7,834 nt of DNA, from positions 1 to 7,834 of the forward strand of contig QMOE01000087.1 in NCBI GenBank assembly GCA_003648125.1, written 5' to 3'. Position numbers and translations under genes: made by a program. Below, in pieces: positions 1-5,393 of this stretch. The stretch comes from Chloroflexota bacterium (GTDB taxonomy: Bacteria > Chloroflexota > Anaerolineae > B4-G1). A model generated the notes under the pieces. The model saw only the letters and a program-made list of their open reading frames with translations. It ran no database searches and was not told the origin of the DNA. Position 1 is the stretch's first letter. Every line of letters begins with the position of its first letter.

Positions 1-2
1 CC

Positions 3-374
3 CCAGACTTGCAGGATTGCATCGTGGATGACCATCCACTGTACGAGCGAGTGGCCCGTCTGGCGAGCCGGTGGGACGGGGAATATCCGGGCGACTGCGG
101 TTTGGTGGTCGGAGCCACCTACCCTGAAGAGTTGGCCCGCCTGCGCGAGATCGCCCCCACTCTGCCGTTCCTCATTCCGGGCATCGGTGCGCAGGGCGGG
201 AATCTGACCGCAGCCGTCACGCACGGCCTCACCAGCGACGGCCTCGGCCCGGTCATCAACTCCTCACGGGGCATCATTTACGCCTCGTCGGGACCAGATT
301 TCGCCGTGGCCGCCCGCGCCGCTGCCCTGACCCTGCGCGGCCAAATCAACCAGATTCGAGAGGCGGCCCTATGA
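3..374 (+). CDS. pyrF: Orotidine 5'-phosphate decarboxylase, type 2 (3' part only)
   Basis: PyrF decarboxylates OMP to UMP, the last step of de novo pyrimidine synthesis, in the cytosol. Only the C-terminal 123 residues are visible. The frame is open to the window edge, so the true start and the N-terminal catalytic Lys/Asp cluster lie upstream. What can be seen is typical of the type 2 (bacterial long) subfamily: VVGATYPEEL near visible residue 36, the phosphate-binding FLIPGIGAQGG, and NSSRGIIYAS close to the end. The family is usually about 270 residues, so a little under half is present. The stop codon overlaps the pyrE start as ATGA, which implies translational coupling. I am sure of the family; only the N-terminal half cannot be checked for integrity. 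Confidence 0.93.
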   Translation, partial: PDLQDCIVDDHPLYERVARLASRWDGEYPGDCGLVVGATYPEELARLREIAPTLPFLIPGIGAQGGNLTAAVTHGLTSDGLGPVINSSRGIIYASSGPDFAVAARAAALTLRGQINQIREAAL

Positions 375-979
375 ACCAACTACCCAACCAACTATTCGAG
401 GCCGGCTGCATCCAATTCGGCACCTTCACCCTCAAATCCGGCCTCACCTCCCCCATCTACATTGACCTGCGGCTGCTGGTGAGCCACCCGGCGCTGCTAC
501 GGGAGGCCGCCCGCGCAATGGCCGGGATTGCCCACGGAATCACCTTTGACCGCATCGCCGCCATCCCCTACGCGGGGCTGCCCATCGGTACAGCACTGAC
601 GCTCGAACTGGAGCAACCGATGATCTATCCCCGTCAACAGGTCAAGAAACACGGCACCCGCCGCGCCATTGAGGGAACGTTCGAGCCGGGGGAAACGGCG
701 CTCGTGGTGGACGATCTCATCACCAGGGGCACCAGCAAGATAGAAGCTATCCAACCACTGGAGGAAGCGGGCTTGATTGTGCGCGACGTGTTGGTGTTGA
801 TAGATCGGGAGCAAGGCGGCGGCGACGATCTGGCCCAGCGCGGCTATCACCTACACGCCGTCCTCCGCCTCAGCGAAATCCTGGACACACTGAAAGAAAA
901 TAACCGCATCACATCGGCCCAGCACGCAGAGATCAGGGGCTATCTGCGTGAAACGTCGCACGTCAAACGCCAAGGGTAA
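371..979 (+). CDS. pyrE: Orotate phosphoribosyltransferase
   Basis: PyrE joins orotate and PRPP to give OMP, the step just before PyrF. The 202-residue protein has the usual family length. Visible landmarks are FGTFTLKSGLTSPIYIDLR (residues 16-34), PYAGLPIGTALTLE (66-79), the catalytic-loop KKHG (92-95), and the PRPP/Mg2+ loop VVDDLITRGTSK (112-123) with the acidic pair D114-D115. LIDREQGG (143-150) and the segment before it closely resemble the OPRT domain of eukaryotic UMP synthase, as I remember that sequence. The ATG lies inside the pyrF stop (ATGA), so the two enzymes are probably made in step. The gene order is F then E. pyrD starts five bases after the stop. No separate promoter is evident. 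Confidence 0.96.
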   Translation: MNQLPNQLFEAGCIQFGTFTLKSGLTSPIYIDLRLLVSHPALLREAARAMAGIAHGITFDRIAAIPYAGLPIGTALTLELEQPMIYPRQQVKKHGTRRAIEGTFEPGETALVVDDLITRGTSKIEAIQPLEEAGLIVRDVLVLIDREQGGGDDLAQRGYHLHAVLRLSEILDTLKENNRITSAQHAEIRGYLRETSHVKRQG

Positions 980-984
980 AGCAG

Positions 985-1926
985 ATGACTGCGCCAGATT
1001 TGTCTACTACTCTGTGTGGAGTTCGCCTGCCCAACCCTACGGTCCTGGCATCGGGCATTCTGGGGTTGAGTCACGCGGTGATGGAGCGCGTGGCGCGGAG
1101 CGGCGCGGGGGCTATCACCACCAAATCGTGCAGCCTCAAGCCTCGACCAGGCTACCACAACCCGGTGGTCTTGGATTGGGGGGGCGGGCTGATCAACGCT
1201 GTGGGCCTCTCCAATCCCGGCGTCGAAGTGATGGTGGAGGAAATCCGGGCCGCAAAGGAGCGACTGTCCCCGCTGGGAGTGCCAATCATCGCCAGCATCT
1301 TTGCCGAAAGCATCTATGATTTTGGCACAATGGCCCGCTTCATCTCTGAAGCCGAACCCGACATGATCGAGGTCAACATCTCCTGCCCCAACATTGACGA
1401 CCGCTACCGGCTGATGTTCGCCGCCGACCCCTACGTAGTGGCACAGGTCACGCGCATGGTAAAGCAGAACACCGAAATTCCCATCCTGCTCAAGCTCTCA
1501 CCTAACGTGACCGATGTGGCGAGAATCGCGCGCGAGGCAGTAGAGGCCGGAGCGGACGGCATCACCGCCATCAATACACTGGGGCCGGGAATCATCCTGG
1601 ATATTGAGACCTGTCGCCCGGTGCTGGCACACGGCACCGGGGGACTGAGCGGCCCCGGCATCCGCCCCATCGCCGTCCGCTGCGTGCGCGATATCTGCCG
1701 TGCGGTGGACGTGCCGGTGCTGGCGGTGGGCGGCGTGACCACCGGGCGGGACGCTGTAGAGATGATCCTCGTCGGCGCGACCGCCGTCGGCATCGGCTCA
1801 GCCGTCAGCAGCCGAGGGATGGGGGTCTTTCAAAAAGTGTGCACCGAGCTACGGAGCTATATGGAGCAGCACGGGTACGGCGACCTGGAAGCATTCCGGG
1901 GGAAGGCGCTCCGGTTCACCGAATGA
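985..1926 (+). CDS. pyrD: Dihydroorotate dehydrogenase, class 1 (1B-like catalytic subunit)
   Basis: PyrD oxidises dihydroorotate to orotate using FMN. The 313-residue TIM barrel shows TTKSCSLKPRPGYHNP (45-60), the active-site loop NISCPN (131-136) with Cys134 as the expected catalytic base of class 1 enzymes, KLSPNVTD (170-177), GGLSGPGIRPIA (219-230), and the FMN phosphate site GGVTTGRDA (249-257) with GATAVGIGSA (264-273). Cys rather than Ser separates it from membrane-bound class 2. The GGLSGP segment fits subclass 1B, which normally pairs with the iron-sulphur/FAD subunit PyrK; pyrK is not in this window and may lie upstream. An AAGGG at 972-976, overlapping the pyrE stop, serves as ribosome binding site with an eight-base spacer. 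This appears to be the last gene of the operon, since the next gene is convergent. Confidence 0.95.
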   Translation: MTAPDLSTTLCGVRLPNPTVLASGILGLSHAVMERVARSGAGAITTKSCSLKPRPGYHNPVVLDWGGGLINAVGLSNPGVEVMVEEIRAAKERLSPLGVPIIASIFAESIYDFGTMARFISEAEPDMIEVNISCPNIDDRYRLMFAADPYVVAQVTRMVKQNTEIPILLKLSPNVTDVARIAREAVEAGADGITAINTLGPGIILDIETCRPVLAHGTGGLSGPGIRPIAVRCVRDICRAVDVPVLAVGGVTTGRDAVEMILVGATAVGIGSAVSSRGMGVFQKVCTELRSYMEQHGYGDLEAFRGKALRFTE

Positions 1927-1948
1927 ATTGTCCGGCCCCCAAGCTATA

Positions 1949-2003
1949 GTCACGCTACAAGCGTGACCTACAGCGAACCGTCGTGCTGCAAGCACAACCT
2001 AAA
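1949..2003 (-). repeat. Two tandem REP-like hairpin units in the pyrD/aminotransferase convergent gap
   Basis: Two 24-bp units start 31 bp apart. Unit one (1949-1972) has a perfect 7-bp stem, GTCACGC (1949-1955) with GCGTGAC (1961-1967), a TACAA loop, and CTACA on its right, which reads TGTAG at the 5' foot on the minus strand. Unit two (1980-2003) aligns without gaps: stem GTCGTGC (1980-1986) and GCACAAC (1992-1998), loop TGCAA, foot degenerated to TTAG on the minus strand. Two of its stem pairs differ from unit one by compensating changes. A third change leaves C-A on the plus strand, which is a G-U wobble in minus-strand RNA. An identical 24-bp copy of unit one lies at 6897-6920. I interpret these as members of a REP-like family. 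Confidence 0.8.
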
Positions 2004-2024
2004 GCTCTCGCCCCATCGAGCTTT
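2001..2024. terminator. Possible bidirectional terminator hairpin between convergent genes
   Basis: AAAGCTC (2001-2007) pairs with GAGCTTT (2018-2024) in a 7-bp stem with a 10-base loop. The right arm overlaps the aminotransferase stop codon (2023-2025), and the hairpin lies about 75 bases after the pyrD stop, so it could end transcripts from both sides. It lacks a clear T-tract in either direction, so intrinsic termination is uncertain. It follows directly after the second REP-like unit, which may itself be the working 3'-end structure. Confidence 0.35.
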
Positions 2025-3096
2025 ACAAAAGCCGTGCCAAACGCGAGACGCCCTCCTCAATCTCAGCAAGTGACAAACTGCAAAACGGTATACGCAGAAA
2101 GCGCTCCCCGTCTGCCGGGTTGGGAAAGAAGCCCCGCCCATCGGTGAGCTTTAGACCATCCTCCCGTGCCCGTTTTTGCAAATTCACTACGCTGTTTCCC
2201 TCTGGAAGGACACCGCTCACAAAGAAGCCTCCTTCGGGCCTGGTCCAGGTGGTCTGTGGGATGCGCTCATTCAGAGCAGAGAGGATTGCTTTCAATCGCG
2301 GGCGGTATACCTGCTTCAGATGCTCGATGTTGGATTCCAGCAACCCCCGGCGGCAATACTCGTAAACCATTCCCTGCGTGGGCAGTACCGGGCAAATGTA
2401 TGAATCCATCGCCCACCTGGAAAGCGCAGCAATGATCTCAACAGAGCCTACCACGTAACCCAGGCGTAGCCCTGGCGAGAGCACCTTGGAGAACGAGGAC
2501 ATGTGCAGTACACGCTCAGGCGACAGTGACCACATAGAGGGAACATCATCGCCCCAGTAGCGGAGCTTGCGGTATGGCGCATCCTCAACGATCCAGAAAT
2601 CGTACTCCTCCGCCAGAGCCACCAACCGCTTACGCTTCTCCAGACTGGTGGTGCCACCCATCGGATTTTGGAAATCGGCGATCACATACATCAATGCCGG
2701 TGCGCCCCTTTCGAGTTCCGCCTCCAACGCCGACAGATTTACTCCATCCTCCTCCAGCGGGATGCCCACCAAGTCCGCTCCGGCCCGCCGCAACAACGTG
2801 ATCGCCCGGTCGTAGGAGGGCGATTCTACGAAAGCTCGCTTGCCCGGTGATAACAGTACCTGGGTGATGAAGGAAAAAATTTCCAGCGAACTGTTGCCGG
2901 TGAGCACCCAATCGGGGCCAACGCCATACTGCTCCCCCAACCACTCGCGCAGAGGGACATATCCCGTGGTGCTATATTGCAAAAGTATAGAGGGATCCCG
3001 CTGCAAAGCAGCCTGACCACATTCGATCAAATCCTCCACGGGAAAGACATTCACCGGCGGCACCCCTCGGGTGAGATTGATGATTGATTCAGCCAC
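2023..3096 (-). CDS. PLP-dependent aminotransferase, fold type I (MocR/LysN-like catalytic domain)
   Basis: This is a cytosolic PLP enzyme that probably moves an amino group between an amino acid and a 2-oxo acid; the substrate cannot be read from the sequence. I start it at the GTG at 3096, because GGAGG (3108-3104) sits seven bases before it and MAESIINLTRGVPP is a normal family N-terminus. That gives 357 residues. Landmarks: QYSTTGYVPLREWL (40-53), FQNPMGG with N144, the PLP-ring Asp in EDAPYRKL (D172, Y175), the Schiff-base lysine in SSFSKVLSPGLRLGY (K204, with R211), and the substrate-carboxylate arginine in LRIPF (R335). It resembles the aminotransferase half of MocR regulators but has no HTH domain. 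It is divergent from the DeoR gene and convergent with pyrD. A longer reading frame back to a TTG at 3183 only translates the upstream repeat. Confidence 0.88.
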   Translation of the reverse strand: MAESIINLTRGVPPVNVFPVEDLIECGQAALQRDPSILLQYSTTGYVPLREWLGEQYGVGPDWVLTGNSSLEIFSFITQVLLSPGKRAFVESPSYDRAITLLRRAGADLVGIPLEEDGVNLSALEAELERGAPALMYVIADFQNPMGGTTSLEKRKRLVALAEEYDFWIVEDAPYRKLRYWGDDVPSMWSLSPERVLHMSSFSKVLSPGLRLGYVVGSVEIIAALSRWAMDSYICPVLPTQGMVYEYCRRGLLESNIEHLKQVYRPRLKAILSALNERIPQTTWTRPEGGFFVSGVLPEGNSVVNLQKRAREDGLKLTDGRGFFPNPADGERFLRIPFCSLSLAEIEEGVSRLARLL

Positions 3097-3103
3097 GTTT
3101 GCG

Positions 3104-3108
3104 CCTCC
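3104..3108 (-). promoter_or_regulatory. Ribosome binding site that fixes the aminotransferase GTG start
   Basis: On the minus strand, GGAGG at 3108-3104 stands seven bases before GTG at 3096. No comparable site precedes the alternative in-frame TTG at 3183, so this site decides the start. An A/T-rich stretch just upstream (3110-3126), including TATGAT read on the minus strand at 3126-3121, could hold a -10 box, but I see no convincing -35. Confidence 0.7.
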
Positions 3109-3124
3109 ATATAATAGACTATCA

Positions 3125-3186
3125 TAACTGCTCAGGTGCCCGGCACTTGTGTGCCGACGTAAAAGTGCCGGGGACCTAAACAATTA
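3125..3186. repeat. 62-bp inverted-repeat element, full copy
   Basis: The left arm (3125-3147, from TAACTGC to GGCACT) and right arm (3164-3186, from AGTGCC to CAATTA) are inverted copies that match at 19 of 23 positions, with a 16-base loop. Three mismatches are C-A on the plus strand, which would be U-G wobbles in minus-strand RNA, the strand of the aminotransferase leader; the fourth is G-G. A competing inner stem exists: CGGCAC (3141-3146) with GTGCCG (3151-3156). The left arm plus one base on its left, 24 bp in all (3124-3147), recurs exactly at 5294-5317. The element lies between the aminotransferase ribosome binding site and the rest of the divergent control region. It may be MITE-like or a leader hairpin. 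I see no target-site duplication. Confidence 0.75.
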
Positions 3187-3241
3187 CAGACTGCCGAGAA
3201 AACACGGGCGTATTTTACACCGCGCCACCCATTCTGACCAG

Positions 3242-3285
3242 CCGGCAGCGGGTTGCGCCTCTCATCACCGCTGCCGGAGCAACCC
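3242..3285. other. Two overlapping, mutually exclusive hairpins in the divergent gap
   Basis: CCGGCAGCGG (3242-3251) pairs perfectly with CCGCTGCCGG (3268-3277). GGGTTGC (3250-3256) pairs perfectly with GCAACCC (3279-3285). The arms alternate and the first arms share two bases, so both stems cannot form fully at once. The connecting loops of 0, 11 and 1 bases look too short on the outside for a normal H-type pseudoknot. This could be a switch in the minus-strand leader of the aminotransferase, or simply palindromic DNA. No function is shown by sequence alone. Confidence 0.5.
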
Positions 3286-3293
3286 TTCCCCCT

Positions 3294-3364
3294 TGCGCGA
3301 ATGTGCGCGAAAAACGCCACAATCAAGCAATATCGCGCACATAAATGTTGACAAATCGCGCACA
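3294..3364. promoter_or_regulatory. Array of four TGCGCGA/TCGCGCA sites, candidate DeoR operator
   Basis: The 7-mer occurs four times in the gap before the DeoR-family gene: TGCGCGA at 3294-3300 and 3304-3310, ten bases apart, and its complement TCGCGCA at 3333-3339 and 3356-3362. Extended to ten bases, 3301-3310 and 3333-3342 are perfect inverted copies (ATGTGCGCGA and TCGCGCACAT). The last site falls between the -35 and -10 elements of the DeoR promoter, where a bound repressor would block polymerase. DeoR-family proteins typically bind repeated short sites near their own promoter, so autoregulation is likely. The array could also act on the divergent aminotransferase. Confidence 0.6.
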
Positions 3365-3374
3365 ATGTGATAAG
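3348..3374 (+). promoter_or_regulatory. Promoter of the DeoR-family gene, probably giving a leaderless mRNA
   Basis: A consensus -35 box TTGACA lies at 3348-3353. An extended -10 is at 3366-3374 (TGT then GATAAG), with a 15-base spacer; an alternative weaker -10 is TAAGCT (3371-3376) with a 17-base spacer. Either choice puts the transcription start at about 3381-3384, on or next to the ATG at 3383. No Shine-Dalgarno sequence precedes that ATG, which agrees with a leaderless transcript. Confidence 0.6.
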
Positions 3375-3382
3375 CTATACCT

Positions 3383-4141
3383 ATGAGACAGAGAGCTCTG
3401 CCTACGCTGACCGCCGAAAGACGCGCCGCCATCGCCAAGACGGTAACACAAAATGGCACTGCCCGCGTCGCAGACCTGGTGACCCAGTTTGACGTGAACG
3501 TAGCAACCATTCGGCGCGACCTAAAGGCACTGGAGGAACAAGGAAAAATACAGCGCGTGCATGGCGGAGCCGTATCGCTCGGAAAAACCGCACCAAAGAG
3601 CACCACCGCTCAAGAAGCGCGCATCGGCCAGGCCGTAGCCGAGATGATCAGCGATGGTGAAACCATCTTTCTTGGACCAGGGCGGCTCCCGCTTGAGGTG
3701 GCACGCTGTTTGGCCGCGCGCTCACGACTGACTATCGTCACCAACGGGCTAAAAGTGGCCCACTGGATCGCCCTCAACACACCCCATACTCTGATCGTCA
3801 CAGGTGGGCAGGCCGAAGGGCACGACATAGGGTTAACAGGTCAATTGACCCAGGCAGCGCTTTCCAGCTTGCGGGCCAATCACGTCATCCTGCAATTAGA
3901 TGGCGTCAGCGCTGTGGACGGGTTGACCGACGACAGCCTTCCGCAGGCAGAGGTAGCGCGGTTGTTGTTAAAGATTGGCCCTCAAATTATCATCCTGGCG
4001 CAACCTGAGCGGGTGGGCCAGGTAGCGGCAGCGCACATCGCGCCCATCTCCGACGCAGACATAGTCGTCACAGCACGCGAGGCTCCCTCGCCGCCCCTGT
4101 GGGACTTGAGCGAAGCCGGCGTGCGGGTTGTTTTGGCATAA
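3383..4141 (+). CDS. DeoR-family transcriptional regulator
   Basis: This is a DNA-binding repressor whose effector in this family is usually a phosphorylated sugar. The 252-residue length is normal. The N-terminal winged HTH spans about residues 12-65: ERRAAIAKTV, then VADLVTQFDVNVATIRRDLK, then GKIQRVHGGA, the classic DeoR pattern. The C-terminal sensor domain (about 78-235) has the isomerase-like fold signs GETIFLGPG (92-100), IVTNGLKVA (118-126) and LIVTGGQ (137-143). Two conserved spots are altered: the usual Asp-x-Gly-Thr-Thr is GPGRLP (98-103), and the usual DSSKFG-like segment is AQPERVG (206-212), without its lysine. Effector binding may therefore differ. The start at 3383 lacks a ribosome binding site but follows a good promoter directly. 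The ABC ATPase gene lies 50 bp downstream on the same strand, so it is a likely target. Confidence 0.9.
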   Translation: MRQRALPTLTAERRAAIAKTVTQNGTARVADLVTQFDVNVATIRRDLKALEEQGKIQRVHGGAVSLGKTAPKSTTAQEARIGQAVAEMISDGETIFLGPGRLPLEVARCLAARSRLTIVTNGLKVAHWIALNTPHTLIVTGGQAEGHDIGLTGQLTQAALSSLRANHVILQLDGVSAVDGLTDDSLPQAEVARLLLKIGPQIIILAQPERVGQVAAAHIAPISDADIVVTAREAPSPPLWDLSEAGVRVVLA

Positions 4142-4157
4142 CGAATATCGTAATTAA

Positions 4158-4193
4158 CAGAATCAAATCAAACTGAAAGGAGCAGAATCAAAT
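4158..4193 (+). repeat. 11-bp direct repeat ending at the ABC ATPase start codon
   Basis: CAGAATCAAAT occurs at 4158-4168 and again at 4183-4193, 25 bp apart. The second copy ends within the ATG of the ATPase gene. Between them lies the ribosome binding site AAAGGAG (4176-4182), nine bases before the ATG at 4192. The stretch is much richer in A+T than its neighbours. It could be an unstructured translation-enhancing leader or a protein site. I found no promoter in the gap, so readthrough from the DeoR gene is the simplest reading. Confidence 0.5.
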
Positions 4194-5292
4194 GGCAAGC
4201 GTAACATACGAACACGTAACCAAAAAGTTTGGTGATGTCGTCGCAGTCAACGATCTCGATATCCAAATCCCCGACAAAGAGTTCCTGGTATTTGTCGGCC
4301 CTTCAGGCTGCGGCAAGACCACCTCTCTGCGCCTGCTGGCCGGGCTGGAGGAGATCACTGAGGGGAACATCTACATCGGCGACCGGGTGGTCAATGATGT
4401 ACCGCCCAAAGACCGGGACATTGCGATGGTCTTTCAATCCTACGCGCTGTATCCCCACATGTCGGTCTACGACAACATGGCCTTTAGCCTTAAACTACGC
4501 AAGACGCCCAAGAAAGAGACCGAAAAGCGCGTCCACGAGGCAGCCGCGATTCTGGGCATCGAAAATCTGCTAGACCGCAAGCCCAAGCAACTATCTGGCG
4601 GGCAGCGGCAGCGCGTAGCAGTGGGTCGCGCTATCGTGCGCGAACCATACGTGTTTCTGATGGACGAGCCGCTCTCTAACCTGGATGCTAAACTGCGCGT
4701 GCAGGCTCGGGCCGAGATCAGCAAACTCCACCAACGATTGGAGACAACGTTCATCTACGTGACTCACGACCAGGTCGAGGCTATGACGATGGGAACCCGC
4801 ATCGCCGTAATGAACGAAGGCACCTTGCAGCAAATAGACACCCCCCAGAACCTCTACAACACCCCCGTCAACCTCTTTGTCGCTGGCTTCATCGGCAGCC
4901 CATCCATGAATTTCTTGGAAGCCCACTTAGCGGAGCAGGATGGTAAGATGGTCGTAAACTGCAAGGATTTTAGTCTGCAAATTCCCGAAGACAAAGCGAG
5001 CACGTATCACCAGTACCTGGGCAAGGATGTCATCTTTGGTATCCGGCCCGAGGACACTCACGATCCCGAGTACGCTCCGCCAGATATCAGCAAGGCAATG
5101 CTAGAGGCCAAGGTGGACGTCACCGAGTTGATGGGCAACGAAGTCGTAGTCTATCTGGTGACAGAGCACTCGCAGTTCCTGGGGCGCTTTGACCCACGCA
5201 CAAACGCCCGGGTGGGCAACACGCTACAAGTCGCCCTGAATATGGATCGAATGCACATCTTTGATAAACAGACACAAGCAGCGATTCGATAG
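4192..5292 (+). CDS. ABC transporter ATP-binding protein, MsmK/UgpC/MalK type
   Basis: This cytosolic ATPase would power an ABC importer, most likely for sugars, oligosaccharides or glycerol-3-phosphate. The 366 residues match the family. Visible: Walker A GPSGCGKT (36-43), Q-loop Q82 in VFQSYALYPHMSVYDNMAFSL, signature LSGGQ (134-138), Walker B VFLMDEP (154-160) with D-loop LSNLD, and switch His192 in VTHDQVEAMTMG. GFIGSPSMNF (232-241) begins the C-terminal OB/TOBE regulatory domain (about 235-366), with IFGIRPED (281-288) and ELMGNE (312-317). No permease or binding-protein gene is adjacent, so it may be a shared ATPase serving several transporters, as known for MsmK and MsmX. Its place behind a DeoR regulator fits carbohydrate control. 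Strong ribosome binding site AAAGGAG (4176-4182). The family is certain; the exact substrate is unknown. Confidence 0.94.
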   Translation: MASVTYEHVTKKFGDVVAVNDLDIQIPDKEFLVFVGPSGCGKTTSLRLLAGLEEITEGNIYIGDRVVNDVPPKDRDIAMVFQSYALYPHMSVYDNMAFSLKLRKTPKKETEKRVHEAAAILGIENLLDRKPKQLSGGQRQRVAVGRAIVREPYVFLMDEPLSNLDAKLRVQARAEISKLHQRLETTFIYVTHDQVEAMTMGTRIAVMNEGTLQQIDTPQNLYNTPVNLFVAGFIGSPSMNFLEAHLAEQDGKMVVNCKDFSLQIPEDKASTYHQYLGKDVIFGIRPEDTHDPEYAPPDISKAMLEAKVDVTELMGNEVVVYLVTEHSQFLGRFDPRTNARVGNTLQVALNMDRMHIFDKQTQAAIR

Positions 5293-5294
5293 AA

Positions 5295-5324
5295 TAACTG
5301 CTCAGGTGCCCGGCACTGCAGTTA
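5295..5324. repeat. Internally deleted copy of the 62-bp inverted-repeat element
   Basis: Positions 5294-5317 are identical over 24 bp to 3124-3147. They are followed at once by GCAGTTA (5318-5324), which is the inverted copy of the element's own left end TAACTGC (5295-5301). Compared with the full copy at 3125-3186, the loop and most of the right arm are missing while both termini remain. It begins two bases after the ABC ATPase stop codon. Confidence 0.7.
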
Positions 5325-5342
5325 CTTGGTAGAGACAATAAC

Positions 5343-5377
5343 AAGCAGACAAGGGGAGACAACCTCCTTGTCTGCTT
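5343..5377. terminator. Strong 12-bp hairpin before the phosphoglycerate mutase gene
   Basis: AAGCAGACAAGG (5343-5354) pairs perfectly with CCTTGTCTGCTT (5366-5377) around an 11-base loop. Only three T residues end the right arm, so it is not a textbook intrinsic terminator. It lies 50 bp after the ABC ATPase stop and six bases before the ribosome binding site GGGAG (5384-5388) of the next gene. It could end the upstream transcript, protect the 5' end of the downstream one, or influence ribosome access. Confidence 0.5.
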
Positions 5378-5393
5378 TCCAAAGGGAGCAACG

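Noticed and set aside
948..1319. 123-codon plus-strand frame across the pyrE/pyrD junction
   Set aside because: It lies inside clear pyrE and pyrD coding sequence in a different frame and is low in complexity.
3097..3183. A 29-residue N-terminal extension of the aminotransferase starting at TTG 3183
   Set aside because: It only translates the repeat element, has no ribosome binding site, and a good GGAGG-GTG start lies downstream at 3096.
3196..3236. T-box-like sequence on the minus strand (GGGTGGCGCGG, then CGCCC)
   Set aside because: The helix order resembles a T-box antiterminator, but the conserved bulge UGGNACC is reduced to TGG and I see no specifier stem. Covariance-model scoring with the Rfam T-box model would settle it.
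3242..3285. Classical H-type pseudoknot
   Set aside because: The two stems would need loops of 0 and 1 bases to cross helices of 7 and 10 bp, which is sterically unlikely; alternative hairpins fit better.
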